Assembly: GCA_964561165.1 (NCBI GenBank)
Contig: CAZLOJ010000003.1
Location: 1 to 64,000 of the forward strand
Source of the DNA: IMCC26077 sp964561165
Lineage (GTDB): Bacteria; Actinomycetota; Actinomycetes; Nanopelagicales; Nanopelagicaceae
Direction of reading: 5' to 3'
Length of the DNA: 64,000 nucleotides
Position numbers and translations under genes: made by a program. The notes under the pieces were generated by a model, which saw nothing but the letters and a program-made list of their open reading frames with translations, was not told the origin of the DNA and searched no databases. Shown here piece after piece: positions 33,065 through 41,881 of this stretch (within the stretch, counting starts at the first letter, position 1; every line of letters starts with the position of its first letter).

Positions 33065-36000
33065 ATGAATCCACCGATCAACTCACGCACATATGAGGCC
33101 TTGCCAACGCATGTAGACCTTCCTGCGATGGAACGTGAGATTCTTGAATTTTGGAAGCGCAGTAGCATCTTCGACAAAAGCATTGCTGCTCGAAATGTAG
33201 CGGGCGCACAGCAGTGGAGCTTTTATGAAGGTCCCCCCACGGCAAATGGCCTACCTGGCACCCACCACATCGAAGCGCGCGTATTCAAGGATGTCTTTCC
33301 ACGTTTTCATACGATGAAAGGAAAGTACGTTCCTCGTCGCGCTGGTTGGGATTGTCACGGACTGCCGGTCGAGCTTGCCGTAGAGAAAGAACTTGGTTTT
33401 ACCGGAAAGCAAGATATCGAGAAATACGGCGTAGCTCAGTTCAATCAAAAATGTCGCGATTCGGTATTGCGCCATGTCGATGCATTTACTGAGATGACCG
33501 AGCGCATGGGCTTCTGGGTTGATTTTGATAAGGCCTATTGGACAATGTCGAGTGAGTACGTGGAGAGCGTTTGGTGGTCACTCGCGCAGATTTGGAAGAA
33601 GGGCTTACTCGTGCAAGACCATCGCGTTGCGCCGTATTGCCCGCGCTGTGGCACAGGGCTCTCCGATCACGAACTTGCGCAGGGCTACGAGAACATCACA
33701 GACCCCTCGGTCTATGTGAAGTTTCCGATCACTTCTGGACCGTTTGAAAAGTTGGGCGCATCGTTTCTTGTGTGGACGACAACCCCTTGGACGCTCGTTT
33801 CTAACACTGCAATCGCGGTTCACCCTGAAGTCACGTATGTGTTGGCAGAGAGTGAGAGCGAGAAACTAATCGTTGCCGAAGATCTGCTGAGTTCTTTAGG
33901 TGATGGTTTTACCGTCACAGAGAAGATTTCTGGACGAGAGCTCGAGCATACGAAATACCGCAGACCATTTGATTGGATTGAGATTCCTGATGCACATTTC
34001 GTGGTGCTCGCGGAGTATGTAACAACAACCGATGGAACGGGGCTAGTTCACCAATCCCCTGCCTTCGGCGCCGACGATCTCCAAGTCTGTCGAAAATACA
34101 ACCTCCCAGTTGTTAATCCGATCATGGGCGACGGCACCTTTGAGAAATCCATTCCATTAGTGGCAGGCATGTTCTTCAAAGAGGCAGACAAACCGCTCGT
34201 GAAAGAACTCAAAGCACATGGACTACTTTTCAAACAACAAAATTATGAACACTCCTACCCACATTGTTGGCGATGCCATACGCCGCTGATGTATTACGCA
34301 CAACCCTCCTGGTACATCCGTACTACGGCGATCAAGGACGCGTTACTGCGCGAGAATGAGAAGACCGATTGGCATCCGGGGACTATCAAAACAGGTCGTT
34401 ATGGGGATTGGCTCGAAAACAACATCGATTGGGCTCTCTCCAGAAATAGATACTGGGGCACTCCGCTACCTATCTGGCGCTGCGAAAACGGCCACATGAT
34501 CTGTGTGGAATCACTCGCTGATCTCTCAACGCGCGCCGGTAAGGACTATTCCGCCCTCGATCCGCACCGTCCTTATGTCGATGATGTTCTGCTCACGTGT
34601 ACCGAGTGCCAGAAGCCTATGGCGCGAGTGCCTGAAGTAATTGATTGTTGGTACGACTCTGGCGCAATGCCATTTGCCCAACTTGGCTATCCGCATAAAC
34701 CAGGTTCGCATGAGGAGTTTGCGGCAACCTATCCAGCAGATTTCATCTGTGAGGCAATTGATCAAACTCGTGGCTGGTTCTACACGTTGATGACAATTGG
34801 CACTCTAGTATTTGATGAATCATCGTATAAAACTGTGCTCTGCCTTGGTCATATTCTCGATAAAGATGGTCGCAAGATGAGTAAGCATCTAGGCAATGTG
34901 CTCGAACCCATTCCGCTCATGGATCGACATGGTGCAGATGCCGTTCGATGGTTCATGTTGGCCGCTGGTTCTCCCTGGTCGGCTCGTCGAGTAGGCCATG
35001 ATGCAATTAGTGAAGTTATTCGCAAATCACTTCTGACCTATTGGAATACCGTCTCATTCTTGACTTTGTACGGAAGCGTTGCGAATTTCATCCCCACAGG
35101 AGAACTTCACCTCACTCATTCATTAGATCGTTGGATTATCGCCGAACTCAATCAAACCATCGCAACAGTTGATGGGGCATTGAACGATTTTGATTCACAA
35201 GAGGCTGGTCGCGCGCTAGCCCACTTCATTGACGATCTCTCGAATTGGTATGTCCGTCGCTCACGCAGGAGATTCTGGGATGGCGAAGTCGATGCGCTCG
35301 AGACGCTCCATCATTGCATCGAGCAGCTCACACTGCTTATGGCGCCTATGGTTCCATTTATCTCAGAACAGGTGTGGCAGAAGGTGCTGCGACCAGTCGA
35401 CAGCTCCCTTCCAGAATCGGTCCATCTCGCCGACTTCCCCACCTCTTATTCGAAGCTAATTGACCAATCTTTGATGACTAAGGTGGCAACCACTCGGAGA
35501 ATCGTCGAACTGGGACGAGCTGCGCGAGCAACCTCGCAAGTCAAAATCAGGCAACCGTTAGGCAGAGCGCTTGTTGCTGGATATTCACTCTTAGATTCAG
35601 AGCTGCAAGAACAAATCGCCGATGAACTTAACGTCCATCGAATTGAAGATATCTCACAGGTCGGAAGTGATCTGGTGACCTATGCGGTGAAAGCAAACTT
35701 CCGAAGCCTTGGTGCTAAATATGGCGCCGCAGTCCAAGAGGCAGCTAAAGCAATCGCTAGCAAAGAACCTGGCGAACTTGTTCGTGCCGTACGAAGCGCA
35801 GGCACGGTGACGGTCGGAGAATTCGAAATCGCTATTGAAGATTTGGTCATCACTGAAACGCCAAAATCTGGCTGGGCTGTTGCAAGTCATGACGGGGAAT
35901 CAGTCGCGCTAGATCTTGAACTCAATCCCGAGTTAATAACAGAGGGTTTTATCCGCGAAATCATTCGCGTGATTCAAGAAGAGCGCAAGCAAAGTGGCTT

Positions 36001-36193
36001 GCACGTCTCTGACCGAATTTATCTAGCTTGGAACGGAGACGAGGAGATCATTCGCGCTTTCGCTTCAGGTGGCGAAGGGATTGCTCAAGAAGTTTTGGCG
36101 CTATCGATTACCCGAAATGAACTCCTTACTCTGCCAGGTTCCGATTCTGGCGACGATCACTTGCCAATAGCAATTGAAATCACGAAAGTTTAG
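33065..36193 (+). CDS. ileS: Isoleucyl-tRNA synthetase
   Basis: This enzyme charges tRNA-Ile. It has 1042 residues. The HIGH-like motif is GTHHIE (65-70) following PPTANG; the KMSKS loop is KMSKH (604-608). An editing domain (VWTTTPWT, then the conserved TGLVHQSPAFG) is present, and zinc-binding cysteine pairs appear in YCPRCGTG and elsewhere. The sequence is of the actinobacterial, eukaryote-like type (IleS2), which is often less sensitive to mupirocin. The ATG is preceded by GGGAGCGC. Unlike its neighbours it lies on the plus strand. It ends 4 bp before yggT, with which it converges. Only 52 bp of leader are visible, so a T-box cannot be tested. Confidence 0.96.
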   Translation: MNPPINSRTYEALPTHVDLPAMEREILEFWKRSSIFDKSIAARNVAGAQQWSFYEGPPTANGLPGTHHIEARVFKDVFPRFHTMKGKYVPRRAGWDCHGLPVELAVEKELGFTGKQDIEKYGVAQFNQKCRDSVLRHVDAFTEMTERMGFWVDFDKAYWTMSSEYVESVWWSLAQIWKKGLLVQDHRVAPYCPRCGTGLSDHELAQGYENITDPSVYVKFPITSGPFEKLGASFLVWTTTPWTLVSNTAIAVHPEVTYVLAESESEKLIVAEDLLSSLGDGFTVTEKISGRELEHTKYRRPFDWIEIPDAHFVVLAEYVTTTDGTGLVHQSPAFGADDLQVCRKYNLPVVNPIMGDGTFEKSIPLVAGMFFKEADKPLVKELKAHGLLFKQQNYEHSYPHCWRCHTPLMYYAQPSWYIRTTAIKDALLRENEKTDWHPGTIKTGRYGDWLENNIDWALSRNRYWGTPLPIWRCENGHMICVESLADLSTRAGKDYSALDPHRPYVDDVLLTCTECQKPMARVPEVIDCWYDSGAMPFAQLGYPHKPGSHEEFAATYPADFICEAIDQTRGWFYTLMTIGTLVFDESSYKTVLCLGHILDKDGRKMSKHLGNVLEPIPLMDRHGADAVRWFMLAAGSPWSARRVGHDAISEVIRKSLLTYWNTVSFLTLYGSVANFIPTGELHLTHSLDRWIIAELNQTIATVDGALNDFDSQEAGRALAHFIDDLSNWYVRRSRRRFWDGEVDALETLHHCIEQLTLLMAPMVPFISEQVWQKVLRPVDSSLPESVHLADFPTSYSKLIDQSLMTKVATTRRIVELGRAARATSQVKIRQPLGRALVAGYSLLDSELQEQIADELNVHRIEDISQVGSDLVTYAVKANFRSLGAKYGAAVQEAAKAIASKEPGELVRAVRSAGTVTVGEFEIAIEDLVITETPKSGWAVASHDGESVALDLELNPELITEGFIREIIRVIQEERKQSGLHVSDRIYLAWNGDEEIIRAFASGGEGIAQEVLALSITRNELLTLPGSDSGDDHLPIAIEITKV

Positions 36194-36197
36194 ATAA

Positions 36198-36482
36198 CTA
36201 GAGCATCCGAGCAAACGGTATTAGTAGTGAAACGAGTAAAAAGACCGCGATATAGGCAAGGTCAAAACTCACTGCTCCCATGCGGATTGGTGGGATGAAG
36301 CGGCGCGCGAAATTAAGTGGCGGATCCGTGATTGCGTAAATCAACTCCACCAATGCCAACACAGGACCCTTTGGTCTCCAGTTCCTGGCAAACATGCGCA
36401 CATAGTCAAAGATTAATCTGCCAATAAGGATGTAAATGAAGATTTGCAGGATGGTTGCAAGAAGTGCACCGAAGGCGCTCAT
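36198..36482 (-). CDS. YggT family membrane protein
   Basis: This 94-residue protein has two membrane segments (about 5-25 and 70-90) around the family's conserved centre, with RLIFDYVRMFARNWRP and a D-P-P-L-x-x-x-R-R-x-I-P-P motif (around 53-65). YggT/YlmG proteins follow sepF in Gram-positive division clusters and may help chromosome or septum organisation; the biochemical role is unknown. It lies 9 bp after sepF and ends 4 bp from the converging ileS, where other actinobacteria have divIVA. Confidence 0.88.
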   Translation of the reverse strand: MSAFGALLATILQIFIYILIGRLIFDYVRMFARNWRPKGPVLALVELIYAITDPPLNFARRFIPPIRMGAVSFDLAYIAVFLLVSLLIPFARML

Positions 36483-36491
36483 AGCGCGTGA

Positions 36492-37034
36492 TCAGCTCTG
36501 ATTGAAGAAGCTTGCTTCGGCGGCTGCAAATTTATCTTCAGCGCTAACTTTTACATTTGGCGGTGAAAGGAGGAAAACTTTTGCGGTCACTCGTTCGATA
36601 GAGCCACGATGACCGAAAACTAAACCTGCAGCGAAATCAACAAGGCGCTTGGCATCTGCATCGTCCATGTCAGTGAGATTCATAATCACCGGAGTGTGGT
36701 CGCGATAGTGCTCGCCGATTATCCGAGCATCGTTGTAACTATGCGGATGGAGCGTGATGATGCGATCAAGCACTGGTTCTTCTTTGTAAACGGGAGTCAC
36801 CGTCTCTACCGCACGAAATCTCGGAGCAGGTTCGGAGAGAACTGGTGTGCTCTCTGAGCGGGAGCCGAAGAATCTACTGCCTGAACTTTTTGCAACTGGA
36901 GAAACTTGAGGACGTGCTGGCGCAGCTGCCGCAGTTGATGCAGGGACAGAGTGGCTCTCTGAAGCGAGCGAATCGTCACTTCCATCGTCAACAAGTCCGA
37001 GATAGAGGGCAACTTTACGAAGTGGGCTCGACAT
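36492..37034 (-). CDS. sepF: Cell division protein SepF
   Basis: SepF tethers FtsZ to the membrane and bundles its filaments; in actinobacteria, which lack FtsA, it is the main anchor. It has 180 residues: an N-terminal amphipathic helix (MSSPLRKVALYLGLVDD), a Ser/Ala/Pro-rich linker (about 18-80), and a DUF552 domain with PHSYNDARIIGEHYRDHTPV, the LTDMDDADAKRLVDFAAGLV helix and an FLLSPPNV strand. It lies 11 bp after yggS, in the order ftsZ-pgeF-yggS-sepF-yggT. Confidence 0.94.
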   Translation of the reverse strand: MSSPLRKVALYLGLVDDGSDDSLASESHSVPASTAAAAPARPQVSPVAKSSGSRFFGSRSESTPVLSEPAPRFRAVETVTPVYKEEPVLDRIITLHPHSYNDARIIGEHYRDHTPVIMNLTDMDDADAKRLVDFAAGLVFGHRGSIERVTAKVFLLSPPNVKVSAEDKFAAAEASFFNQS

Positions 37035-37045
37035 AATGTCTAAAT

Positions 37046-37798
37046 CTAGACCCCGGATGTGCGAGAACCCAGGATTGACGAGCCAATTCGCAGATGTGTC
37101 GCGCCGCAGGCGAGGGCTGGGATGAAGTCTCCACTCATGCCCGCCGAGATTTTTGTTATCGCAGGTGATAACGCGTTGAGCTCATAAAAAACCTTTTGAA
37201 GCCTTGCAAATGCGCTCTCTGGTTGCGCTTCGAGCGGGGCCACCCCCATGACACCTGTGAGGCAAATACCCGATAAGCGACCTGCGCTCTGCTCGATCTG
37301 GAGGTATGTGAGTAATTCGCGAGCGCCTGCAACGTTGATGCCACCTCTACCCGCGCTACCCGTGTGCTCTACTTGAGAATCCTCGTCTAACGAGATCTGA
37401 ATCAAGCATTCCACGATCCGTTCATGTTTAATCGCCGAGTCTGAGAGCCCCTGGAGATACTTCTGATCATCGACCGAGTGGACAAGATTTGCCCATGAGC
37501 CGATAGATGCCAATTTGTTTCGCTGTAACTGTCCCTGATAGTGCCATCGAATATCCTTGAACTTGCTCTTTTGCGCCGTGGCAAAGTATTCAACTTTCTC
37601 GCGCGCCTCCTGCTCTCGGTTTTCTCCAAAATCACGGACTCCTAAGTTGTAGAGAATTTCTATGTCGCGCACTGGAAAATTTTTCGTCACAGCGATGAGT
37701 GTGATCTCAGAGCGATCTCGGCCGGCATCACGCACTGCCGTGGCAACCTGCGCTTGGACGCGAGCAAGGTTCTCGGCAATTTCTGCTTCACGATCCAC
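37046..37798 (-). CDS. PLP homeostasis protein (YggS/PLPBP family)
   Basis: This cytoplasmic PLP-binding protein of alanine-racemase barrel fold controls vitamin B6 balance. It has 250 residues. The PLP lysine is K39 in IAVTKN, and FGENREQE, WHYQGQLQRNK and MGVAPLE are family landmarks, as is the phosphate site MSGDFIPAL followed by HLRIGSSILG. The usual 'MSMDF' reads 'MSGDF' here. Start is GTG, overlapping pgeF by 11 nt. Its place between pgeF and sepF is conserved in actinobacteria. Confidence 0.93.
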   Translation of the reverse strand: MDREAEIAENLARVQAQVATAVRDAGRDRSEITLIAVTKNFPVRDIEILYNLGVRDFGENREQEAREKVEYFATAQKSKFKDIRWHYQGQLQRNKLASIGSWANLVHSVDDQKYLQGLSDSAIKHERIVECLIQISLDEDSQVEHTGSAGRGGINVAGARELLTYLQIEQSAGRLSGICLTGVMGVAPLEAQPESAFARLQKVFYELNALSPAITKISAGMSGDFIPALACGATHLRIGSSILGSRTSGV

Positions 37799-38507
37799 GA
37801 ACTACCACCCCCGCCTGACGTCCTGTGATCCGCTCGCGCCGAAAAGAATAGTAATCCTGACTTTCATAGGTACAGATACCGTTCCATTCTGCATTGAGCA
37901 CCTCTGCAGCCGATTGTTTTTCAACGATAGAAAGAATCGACCGCGGAATATCGAGAGTGCTGCGCTGTATGTGATCATCTGTAGCTAGTGCGGATCGACC
38001 CACGACAAAACCCCGAGCGTAAGCGCGCTCGGCGAGCTCGTCTGCGATTTCGTAACAGCTTCCGCAGATGGTCGCCCCAATGTGGAGCGCGAAAGGTTCG
38101 TGAGCCATTAGAGCCAAAGCCTTTTCGACAATTCCATCGAATAATCCACGCCAGCCCACGTGAATAGCAGCAACGGTCGTTGCCCCGATGAGGAGCACTG
38201 GGGCGCAATCTGCAACGAGTACGGCAAGACCCACGCCAGGAGTTTTGGTGATGAGTCCATCGCACTCAGGAATCACATTTGAATCCGAAGCAGAATCAAT
38301 TTCGATAATCGTGGAACCGTGCATTTGATTCATAAAAAAGAGTTGCTCTTTTTTTAGCGCTAAGGCACTAGCAAGAGCTGCACGATTGGCCAATACACAA
38401 TCCAGGTCATCTCCCACATGGGTCGCAAGATTATTCTGGTGAAAGGGAGGAAGGCTCCGCCCAGGGCTAGGAGAGGTGCGCGATGTGAAGGTGTAGAAAC
38501 TCTCCAC
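37788..38507 (-). CDS. pgeF: Peptidoglycan editing factor PgeF (YfiH, DUF152 multicopper-oxidase-like)
   Basis: This family removes wrongly incorporated serine from muropeptide precursors or has purine-nucleoside activities in other members. It has 239 residues. Metal-site motifs are NQMHGS, VADCAPVLL, HVGWRGL and GSCYEIADE, which contribute the His-Cys-His zinc site. The GTG start begins MESFYTFTSR. It lies 36 bp after ftsZ, in the usual actinobacterial position. Confidence 0.9.
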   Translation of the reverse strand: MESFYTFTSRTSPSPGRSLPPFHQNNLATHVGDDLDCVLANRAALASALALKKEQLFFMNQMHGSTIIEIDSASDSNVIPECDGLITKTPGVGLAVLVADCAPVLLIGATTVAAIHVGWRGLFDGIVEKALALMAHEPFALHIGATICGSCYEIADELAERAYARGFVVGRSALATDDHIQRSTLDIPRSILSIVEKQSAAEVLNAEWNGICTYESQDYYSFRRERITGRQAGVVVRGS

Positions 38508-38543
38508 CTTTATTCCTTGTACTCCGCGATAGCTTGCGTCTGA

Positions 38544-39686
38544 TTACTTAAGAAAATCCGGTACATCTAATTCGTCGACAGTGCCATCTTCTTCGAAGAT
38601 AATTCGCTTTCTGGTGGCCCCGCCACCCAGTGCGCTACCAGAGTTTGCGGGAATCGTCGCGGCAACCTCAACGGGGTCGTTCTTCTCCCGCACGGGCGCC
38701 ACTGGTGTTTCAATCACCGGCACGTCAATCTTCGTCGGTTCGCCACTTTCAAAACCAGCGGCAATCACCGTGACTCGAACTTCATCGCCCAACGCGTCAT
38801 CAATAACGGTGCCATAAATGATGTTGGCATCTGGATGAGCTGAGGCCGCTACCAATTCGGCAGCTTCACTAATTTCGAAGAGACCAAGATCCGAACCACC
38901 TGCGATGGAGAGCAACACGCCGTGCGCCCCATCAATCGATGCCTCAAGCAATGGGCTAGCAATTGCAGATTCGGCTGCGCGCGTTGCTCGGTTCTCACCT
39001 CGGGCGGATCCAATTCCCATCAACGCAGAACCAGCGCCATACATAACCGATCGAACGTCGGCGAAATCTAAGTTGATTAAACCCGGAGTGGTGATGAGAT
39101 CAGTGATTCCCTGAACGCCAGCCAAGAGAACTTGATCGGCGCTCTTAAATGCCTCGAGAGCGGTAATCGTTCGGTCGGAGATAGAGAGTAATCGATCGTT
39201 TGGAATGACAATTAACGTATCGACCTCTCTACGAAGCGATGCGATTCCCTCGTCAGCTTGTGTTGCCCGACGCTTGCCCTCGAAGGTAAATGGTCGCGTG
39301 ACAACACCAACTGTTAGCGCGCCCAACTCGCGCGCAATTCGAGCGACGATTGGAGCGCCACCTGTTCCTGTGCCGCCACCTTCACCAGCAGTAACAAAAA
39401 CCATGTCAGCGCCGCGAAGCACTTCTTTGATCTCTTCTTCATGGTCTGCAGCAGCCTGACGTCCAACATCCGGTGAGGCGCCAGCACCTAATCCACGCGT
39501 AACTGCTCTACCGATATCTAATTTCACATCTGCATCACTCATGAGTAACGCTTGCGCATCTGTATTAATAGCGATGAACTCAACGCCCTTTAATCCAACG
39601 TCAATCATTCGATTGACAGCGTTAACCCCACCGCCACCAATGCCAACAACTTTTATTACTGCAAGATAATTTTGCGGGGTTACCAC
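38544..39686 (-). CDS. ftsZ: Cell division protein FtsZ
   Basis: This tubulin-like GTPase forms the division ring. It has 380 residues. The GTP-binding motif GGGTGTG is at 103-109, and the T7 loop contains NLDFADVRSVM with the catalytic aspartate. A short variable linker (about 320-368) leads to the conserved C-terminal peptide DELDVPDFLK, the docking site for SepF. GTG start with GAAAGGCG upstream. A 147-bp space precedes it, the largest inside the dcw cluster, fitting an independent promoter. Confidence 0.97.
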   Translation of the reverse strand: MVTPQNYLAVIKVVGIGGGGVNAVNRMIDVGLKGVEFIAINTDAQALLMSDADVKLDIGRAVTRGLGAGASPDVGRQAAADHEEEIKEVLRGADMVFVTAGEGGGTGTGGAPIVARIARELGALTVGVVTRPFTFEGKRRATQADEGIASLRREVDTLIVIPNDRLLSISDRTITALEAFKSADQVLLAGVQGITDLITTPGLINLDFADVRSVMYGAGSALMGIGSARGENRATRAAESAIASPLLEASIDGAHGVLLSIAGGSDLGLFEISEAAELVAASAHPDANIIYGTVIDDALGDEVRVTVIAAGFESGEPTKIDVPVIETPVAPVREKNDPVEVAATIPANSGSALGGGATRKRIIFEEDGTVDELDVPDFLK

Positions 39687-39718
39687 AGTTACGCCTTTCG
39701 ACAGGAGATAACCCTCAT

Positions 39719-39747
39719 TCTCTACTTGAGAGTGAGCGCTAACTCAA
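39719..39747 (-). promoter_or_regulatory. Candidate ftsZ promoter
   Basis: On the minus strand a TTGAGT hexamer (39742-39747) is followed after 17 bp by TAGAGA (39719-39724), 33 bp before the ftsZ GTG. It lies in the only sizeable space of the cluster, between ftsQ and ftsZ. The match to consensus is moderate, so this is a suggestion. Confidence 0.3.
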
Positions 39748-39833
39748 AACTTGGCGAGAAGGTAGAGGTATTCCCTTCGCTCTACAAACACCAACGCGTT
39801 TTTTCTTTGTTGTGTCGCGAGGGAATTTTCTGA

Positions 39834-40502
39834 TTAACGAACAGTGGGCGTCAGAGGCGTGGCGATATCAACAAATCGCGCCCTTTTATTCTCAGGAGCT
39901 GCTAGTAGCGCGTCAAGAACGGTGAGTTTCGCCTCTTGATCGCCAACGCTCCCCCAAAGAATCTTGAGTCCGCCGCGAAGTTCAAGCGTGATTGATGCCT
40001 TACTCGGCAAATCAATTCTTGCCACTCGCTGGCGTATTTTCTTGGGCAAGGCGTCATATATTTGCATCGCATCACTGATAAAACGTCGGTCACCTGCAAT
40101 AACCGGAACTCCTTGCGGAGCTCTTGTTACCTCTATGAAAGTCACACCATTTTTATCTCCAAGAAGAAATTTTCCCTGACGTGTGGCGAATGCAACATCA
40201 ACCTCTCGCAACTCTATTGCGAGCTCAACGGTGTGGAACGGTTTTCGATTGATCTCAACGCCTGCAACTTCGGGGTAGACACTCAGCGCACGCGCCACAT
40301 CCCCCGCATTGATGCGCGCCAATTTGTCACCTATATCAATGCCACTTTTCCGAATGATTTTTTTTGCTGTCAAAGTTTTCGAGCCCTTTAAGCCAGATAC
40401 TTCGATCGAACGTATGTCAAAGATGCTTGACCAACCAAAGAGATATCCCAGCACCGCCACGAGGATGATGGGGATGAGTAACTTTTTAAACTTAACGCTC
40501 AT
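39834..40502 (-). CDS. ftsQ: Cell division protein FtsQ
   Basis: This bitopic membrane protein links early and late divisome parts. It has 222 residues: a short basic cytoplasmic start, one membrane helix (about 7-27), a POTRA domain (about 31-100, IRSIEVSGLKGSKTLTAKKI then VYPEVAGVEINR), and the FtsQ-specific beta domain. It overlaps the murC end by 11 nt. The cytoplasmic tail is much shorter than in mycobacteria, in line with a compact genome. Confidence 0.92.
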   Translation of the reverse strand: MSVKFKKLLIPIILVAVLGYLFGWSSIFDIRSIEVSGLKGSKTLTAKKIIRKSGIDIGDKLARINAGDVARALSVYPEVAGVEINRKPFHTVELAIELREVDVAFATRQGKFLLGDKNGVTFIEVTRAPQGVPVIAGDRRFISDAMQIYDALPKKIRQRVARIDLPSKASITLELRGGLKILWGSVGDQEAKLTVLDALLAAPENKRARFVDIATPLTPTVR

Positions 40503-41877
40503 TGATTGCTGAGATTATTTGAGGAGCCAGGGACGTCACATCCCCCGCCCCTAAGGTAAGAATGAGATCTCCTGCTTCTGCGTGCGAAATAGCAACGTCA
40601 ATGGCGCGAATCAAATTAGGCTCAAAGATCGCCGAACCACCGTGCTCGTTAACGGTAGCGGCAATGACTGCGCTACTTGCGCCAGGAATTGGATCTTCTC
40701 CGGCACCATAGATATCCAGTAGAACCACATGGTCTGCCGCGGCTAAGGCCATGGCAAACTCTTGGGAGAAAGCCAACGTTCGTGAATATCGGTGTGGTTG
40801 GAAGATGGCAATAACTCGCCCGGCGCCGGCGGCAAGACGAGCTGTAGCAATTGTTGCTCTGATCTCCGTTGGATGGTGGGCGTAATCATCGATGATTCGA
40901 ATGCCCCGCGCTGCTCCGCGCAACTCGAATCGTCGCCCTACTCCAGTGAATGTTCCTAAAGCCGAGATGGCACCTTGTGCTGGCGCATCCAATAAGAGCG
41001 CCATAGCCAAGGCCCCTGCGCAATTGTGAATGTTATGTTCGCCTGGGATAGCCAACTTCACCTCGCCGAGCGTCCTGCCCTGCCAAGTCGCTCGGAATAC
41101 CGAAGATTCCGCTGCCGCATGAACGTGTGAGATTCGAAGATCTGCCCCTTGGCTCTGACCATATAAATATGTCTCAAGACCTAACTCACCAGCCTTCTTC
41201 GCAAGACGCGCGCTACCAGCATCATCTGCACAAAGAACCACACCGCGAGCCACTGTTGATAAGAGCTCCTCGAAGGCGCTGTTGATTGCTGCTTGGTCAG
41301 CAAAGTGGTCCACATGATCTACTTCGACATTGGTGATAATCGCATAATCCGGGTGGTATTCGATAAATGATCCATCAGATTCATCAGCCTCTACAACAAA
41401 GAATTCTCCTTGTCCATGGTGCGAGTTGGAACGGGAATCATGCGGCGTGCCACCAATGGCAAAGGAGGGATCCAACCCAAGATTTTGCAACATGATTGTC
41501 AGCATCGAAGTTGTGGTCGTTTTCCCGTGCGTGCCCGCAACGGCAATTGATGTGTACCCCTGCAAAAGCGTGGCCAATGCTTGAGCTCGACTGATCACCG
41601 GAATGCCTTGCTCCCGCGCCGCCTTGAGCTCTGCATTTGATTCTTTAATTGCGCTAGAAACCACAACGGTTTTAGCGGCACCAACATTGGAAGCGTGGTG
41701 CCCAATGTGAATTCTGCCCCCTCGAAGCGTGAGAGCTTCAAGGGTTGTCGAGTTTTTGATGTCAGATCCGGAGATTTCCAAGCCACGATCGATGCAGATT
41801 CGCGCAATACCGCTCATGCCAGCACCACCGATACCAATGAAATGCACTGGTGGATTCAAGAGAGCTGGATTTCTCAT
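40492..41877 (-). CDS. murC: UDP-N-acetylmuramate--L-alanine ligase
   Basis: This ATP-dependent ligase adds L-Ala, the first residue of the peptidoglycan stem. The ATG at 41877 gives 461 residues starting MRNPALLNPPVHFIGIGGAGMSG, the normal N-terminus; a TTG at 41922 inside murG would add 15 unrelated residues. The UDP-binding Rossmann motif is GIGGAGMSG, and the ATP loop AGTHGKTTT lies at 115-123. The central domain EADESDGSF and the C-terminal DDYAHHPTEI are intact. Neither start has a strong ribosome binding site. It lies 4 bp after murG. Confidence 0.94.
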   Translation of the reverse strand: MRNPALLNPPVHFIGIGGAGMSGIARICIDRGLEISGSDIKNSTTLEALTLRGGRIHIGHHASNVGAAKTVVVSSAIKESNAELKAAREQGIPVISRAQALATLLQGYTSIAVAGTHGKTTTTSMLTIMLQNLGLDPSFAIGGTPHDSRSNSHHGQGEFFVVEADESDGSFIEYHPDYAIITNVEVDHVDHFADQAAINSAFEELLSTVARGVVLCADDAGSARLAKKAGELGLETYLYGQSQGADLRISHVHAAAESSVFRATWQGRTLGEVKLAIPGEHNIHNCAGALAMALLLDAPAQGAISALGTFTGVGRRFELRGAARGIRIIDDYAHHPTEIRATIATARLAAGAGRVIAIFQPHRYSRTLAFSQEFAMALAAADHVVLLDIYGAGEDPIPGASSAVIAATVNEHGGSAIFEPNLIRAIDVAISHAEAGDLILTLGAGDVTSLAPQIISAINER

Positions 41878-41881
41878 GATG

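Noticed and set aside
32506..33096. 196-residue open frame reading through the N run
   Set aside because: It depends on treating 100 N as in-frame sequence and is antisense to the zinc-finger gene.
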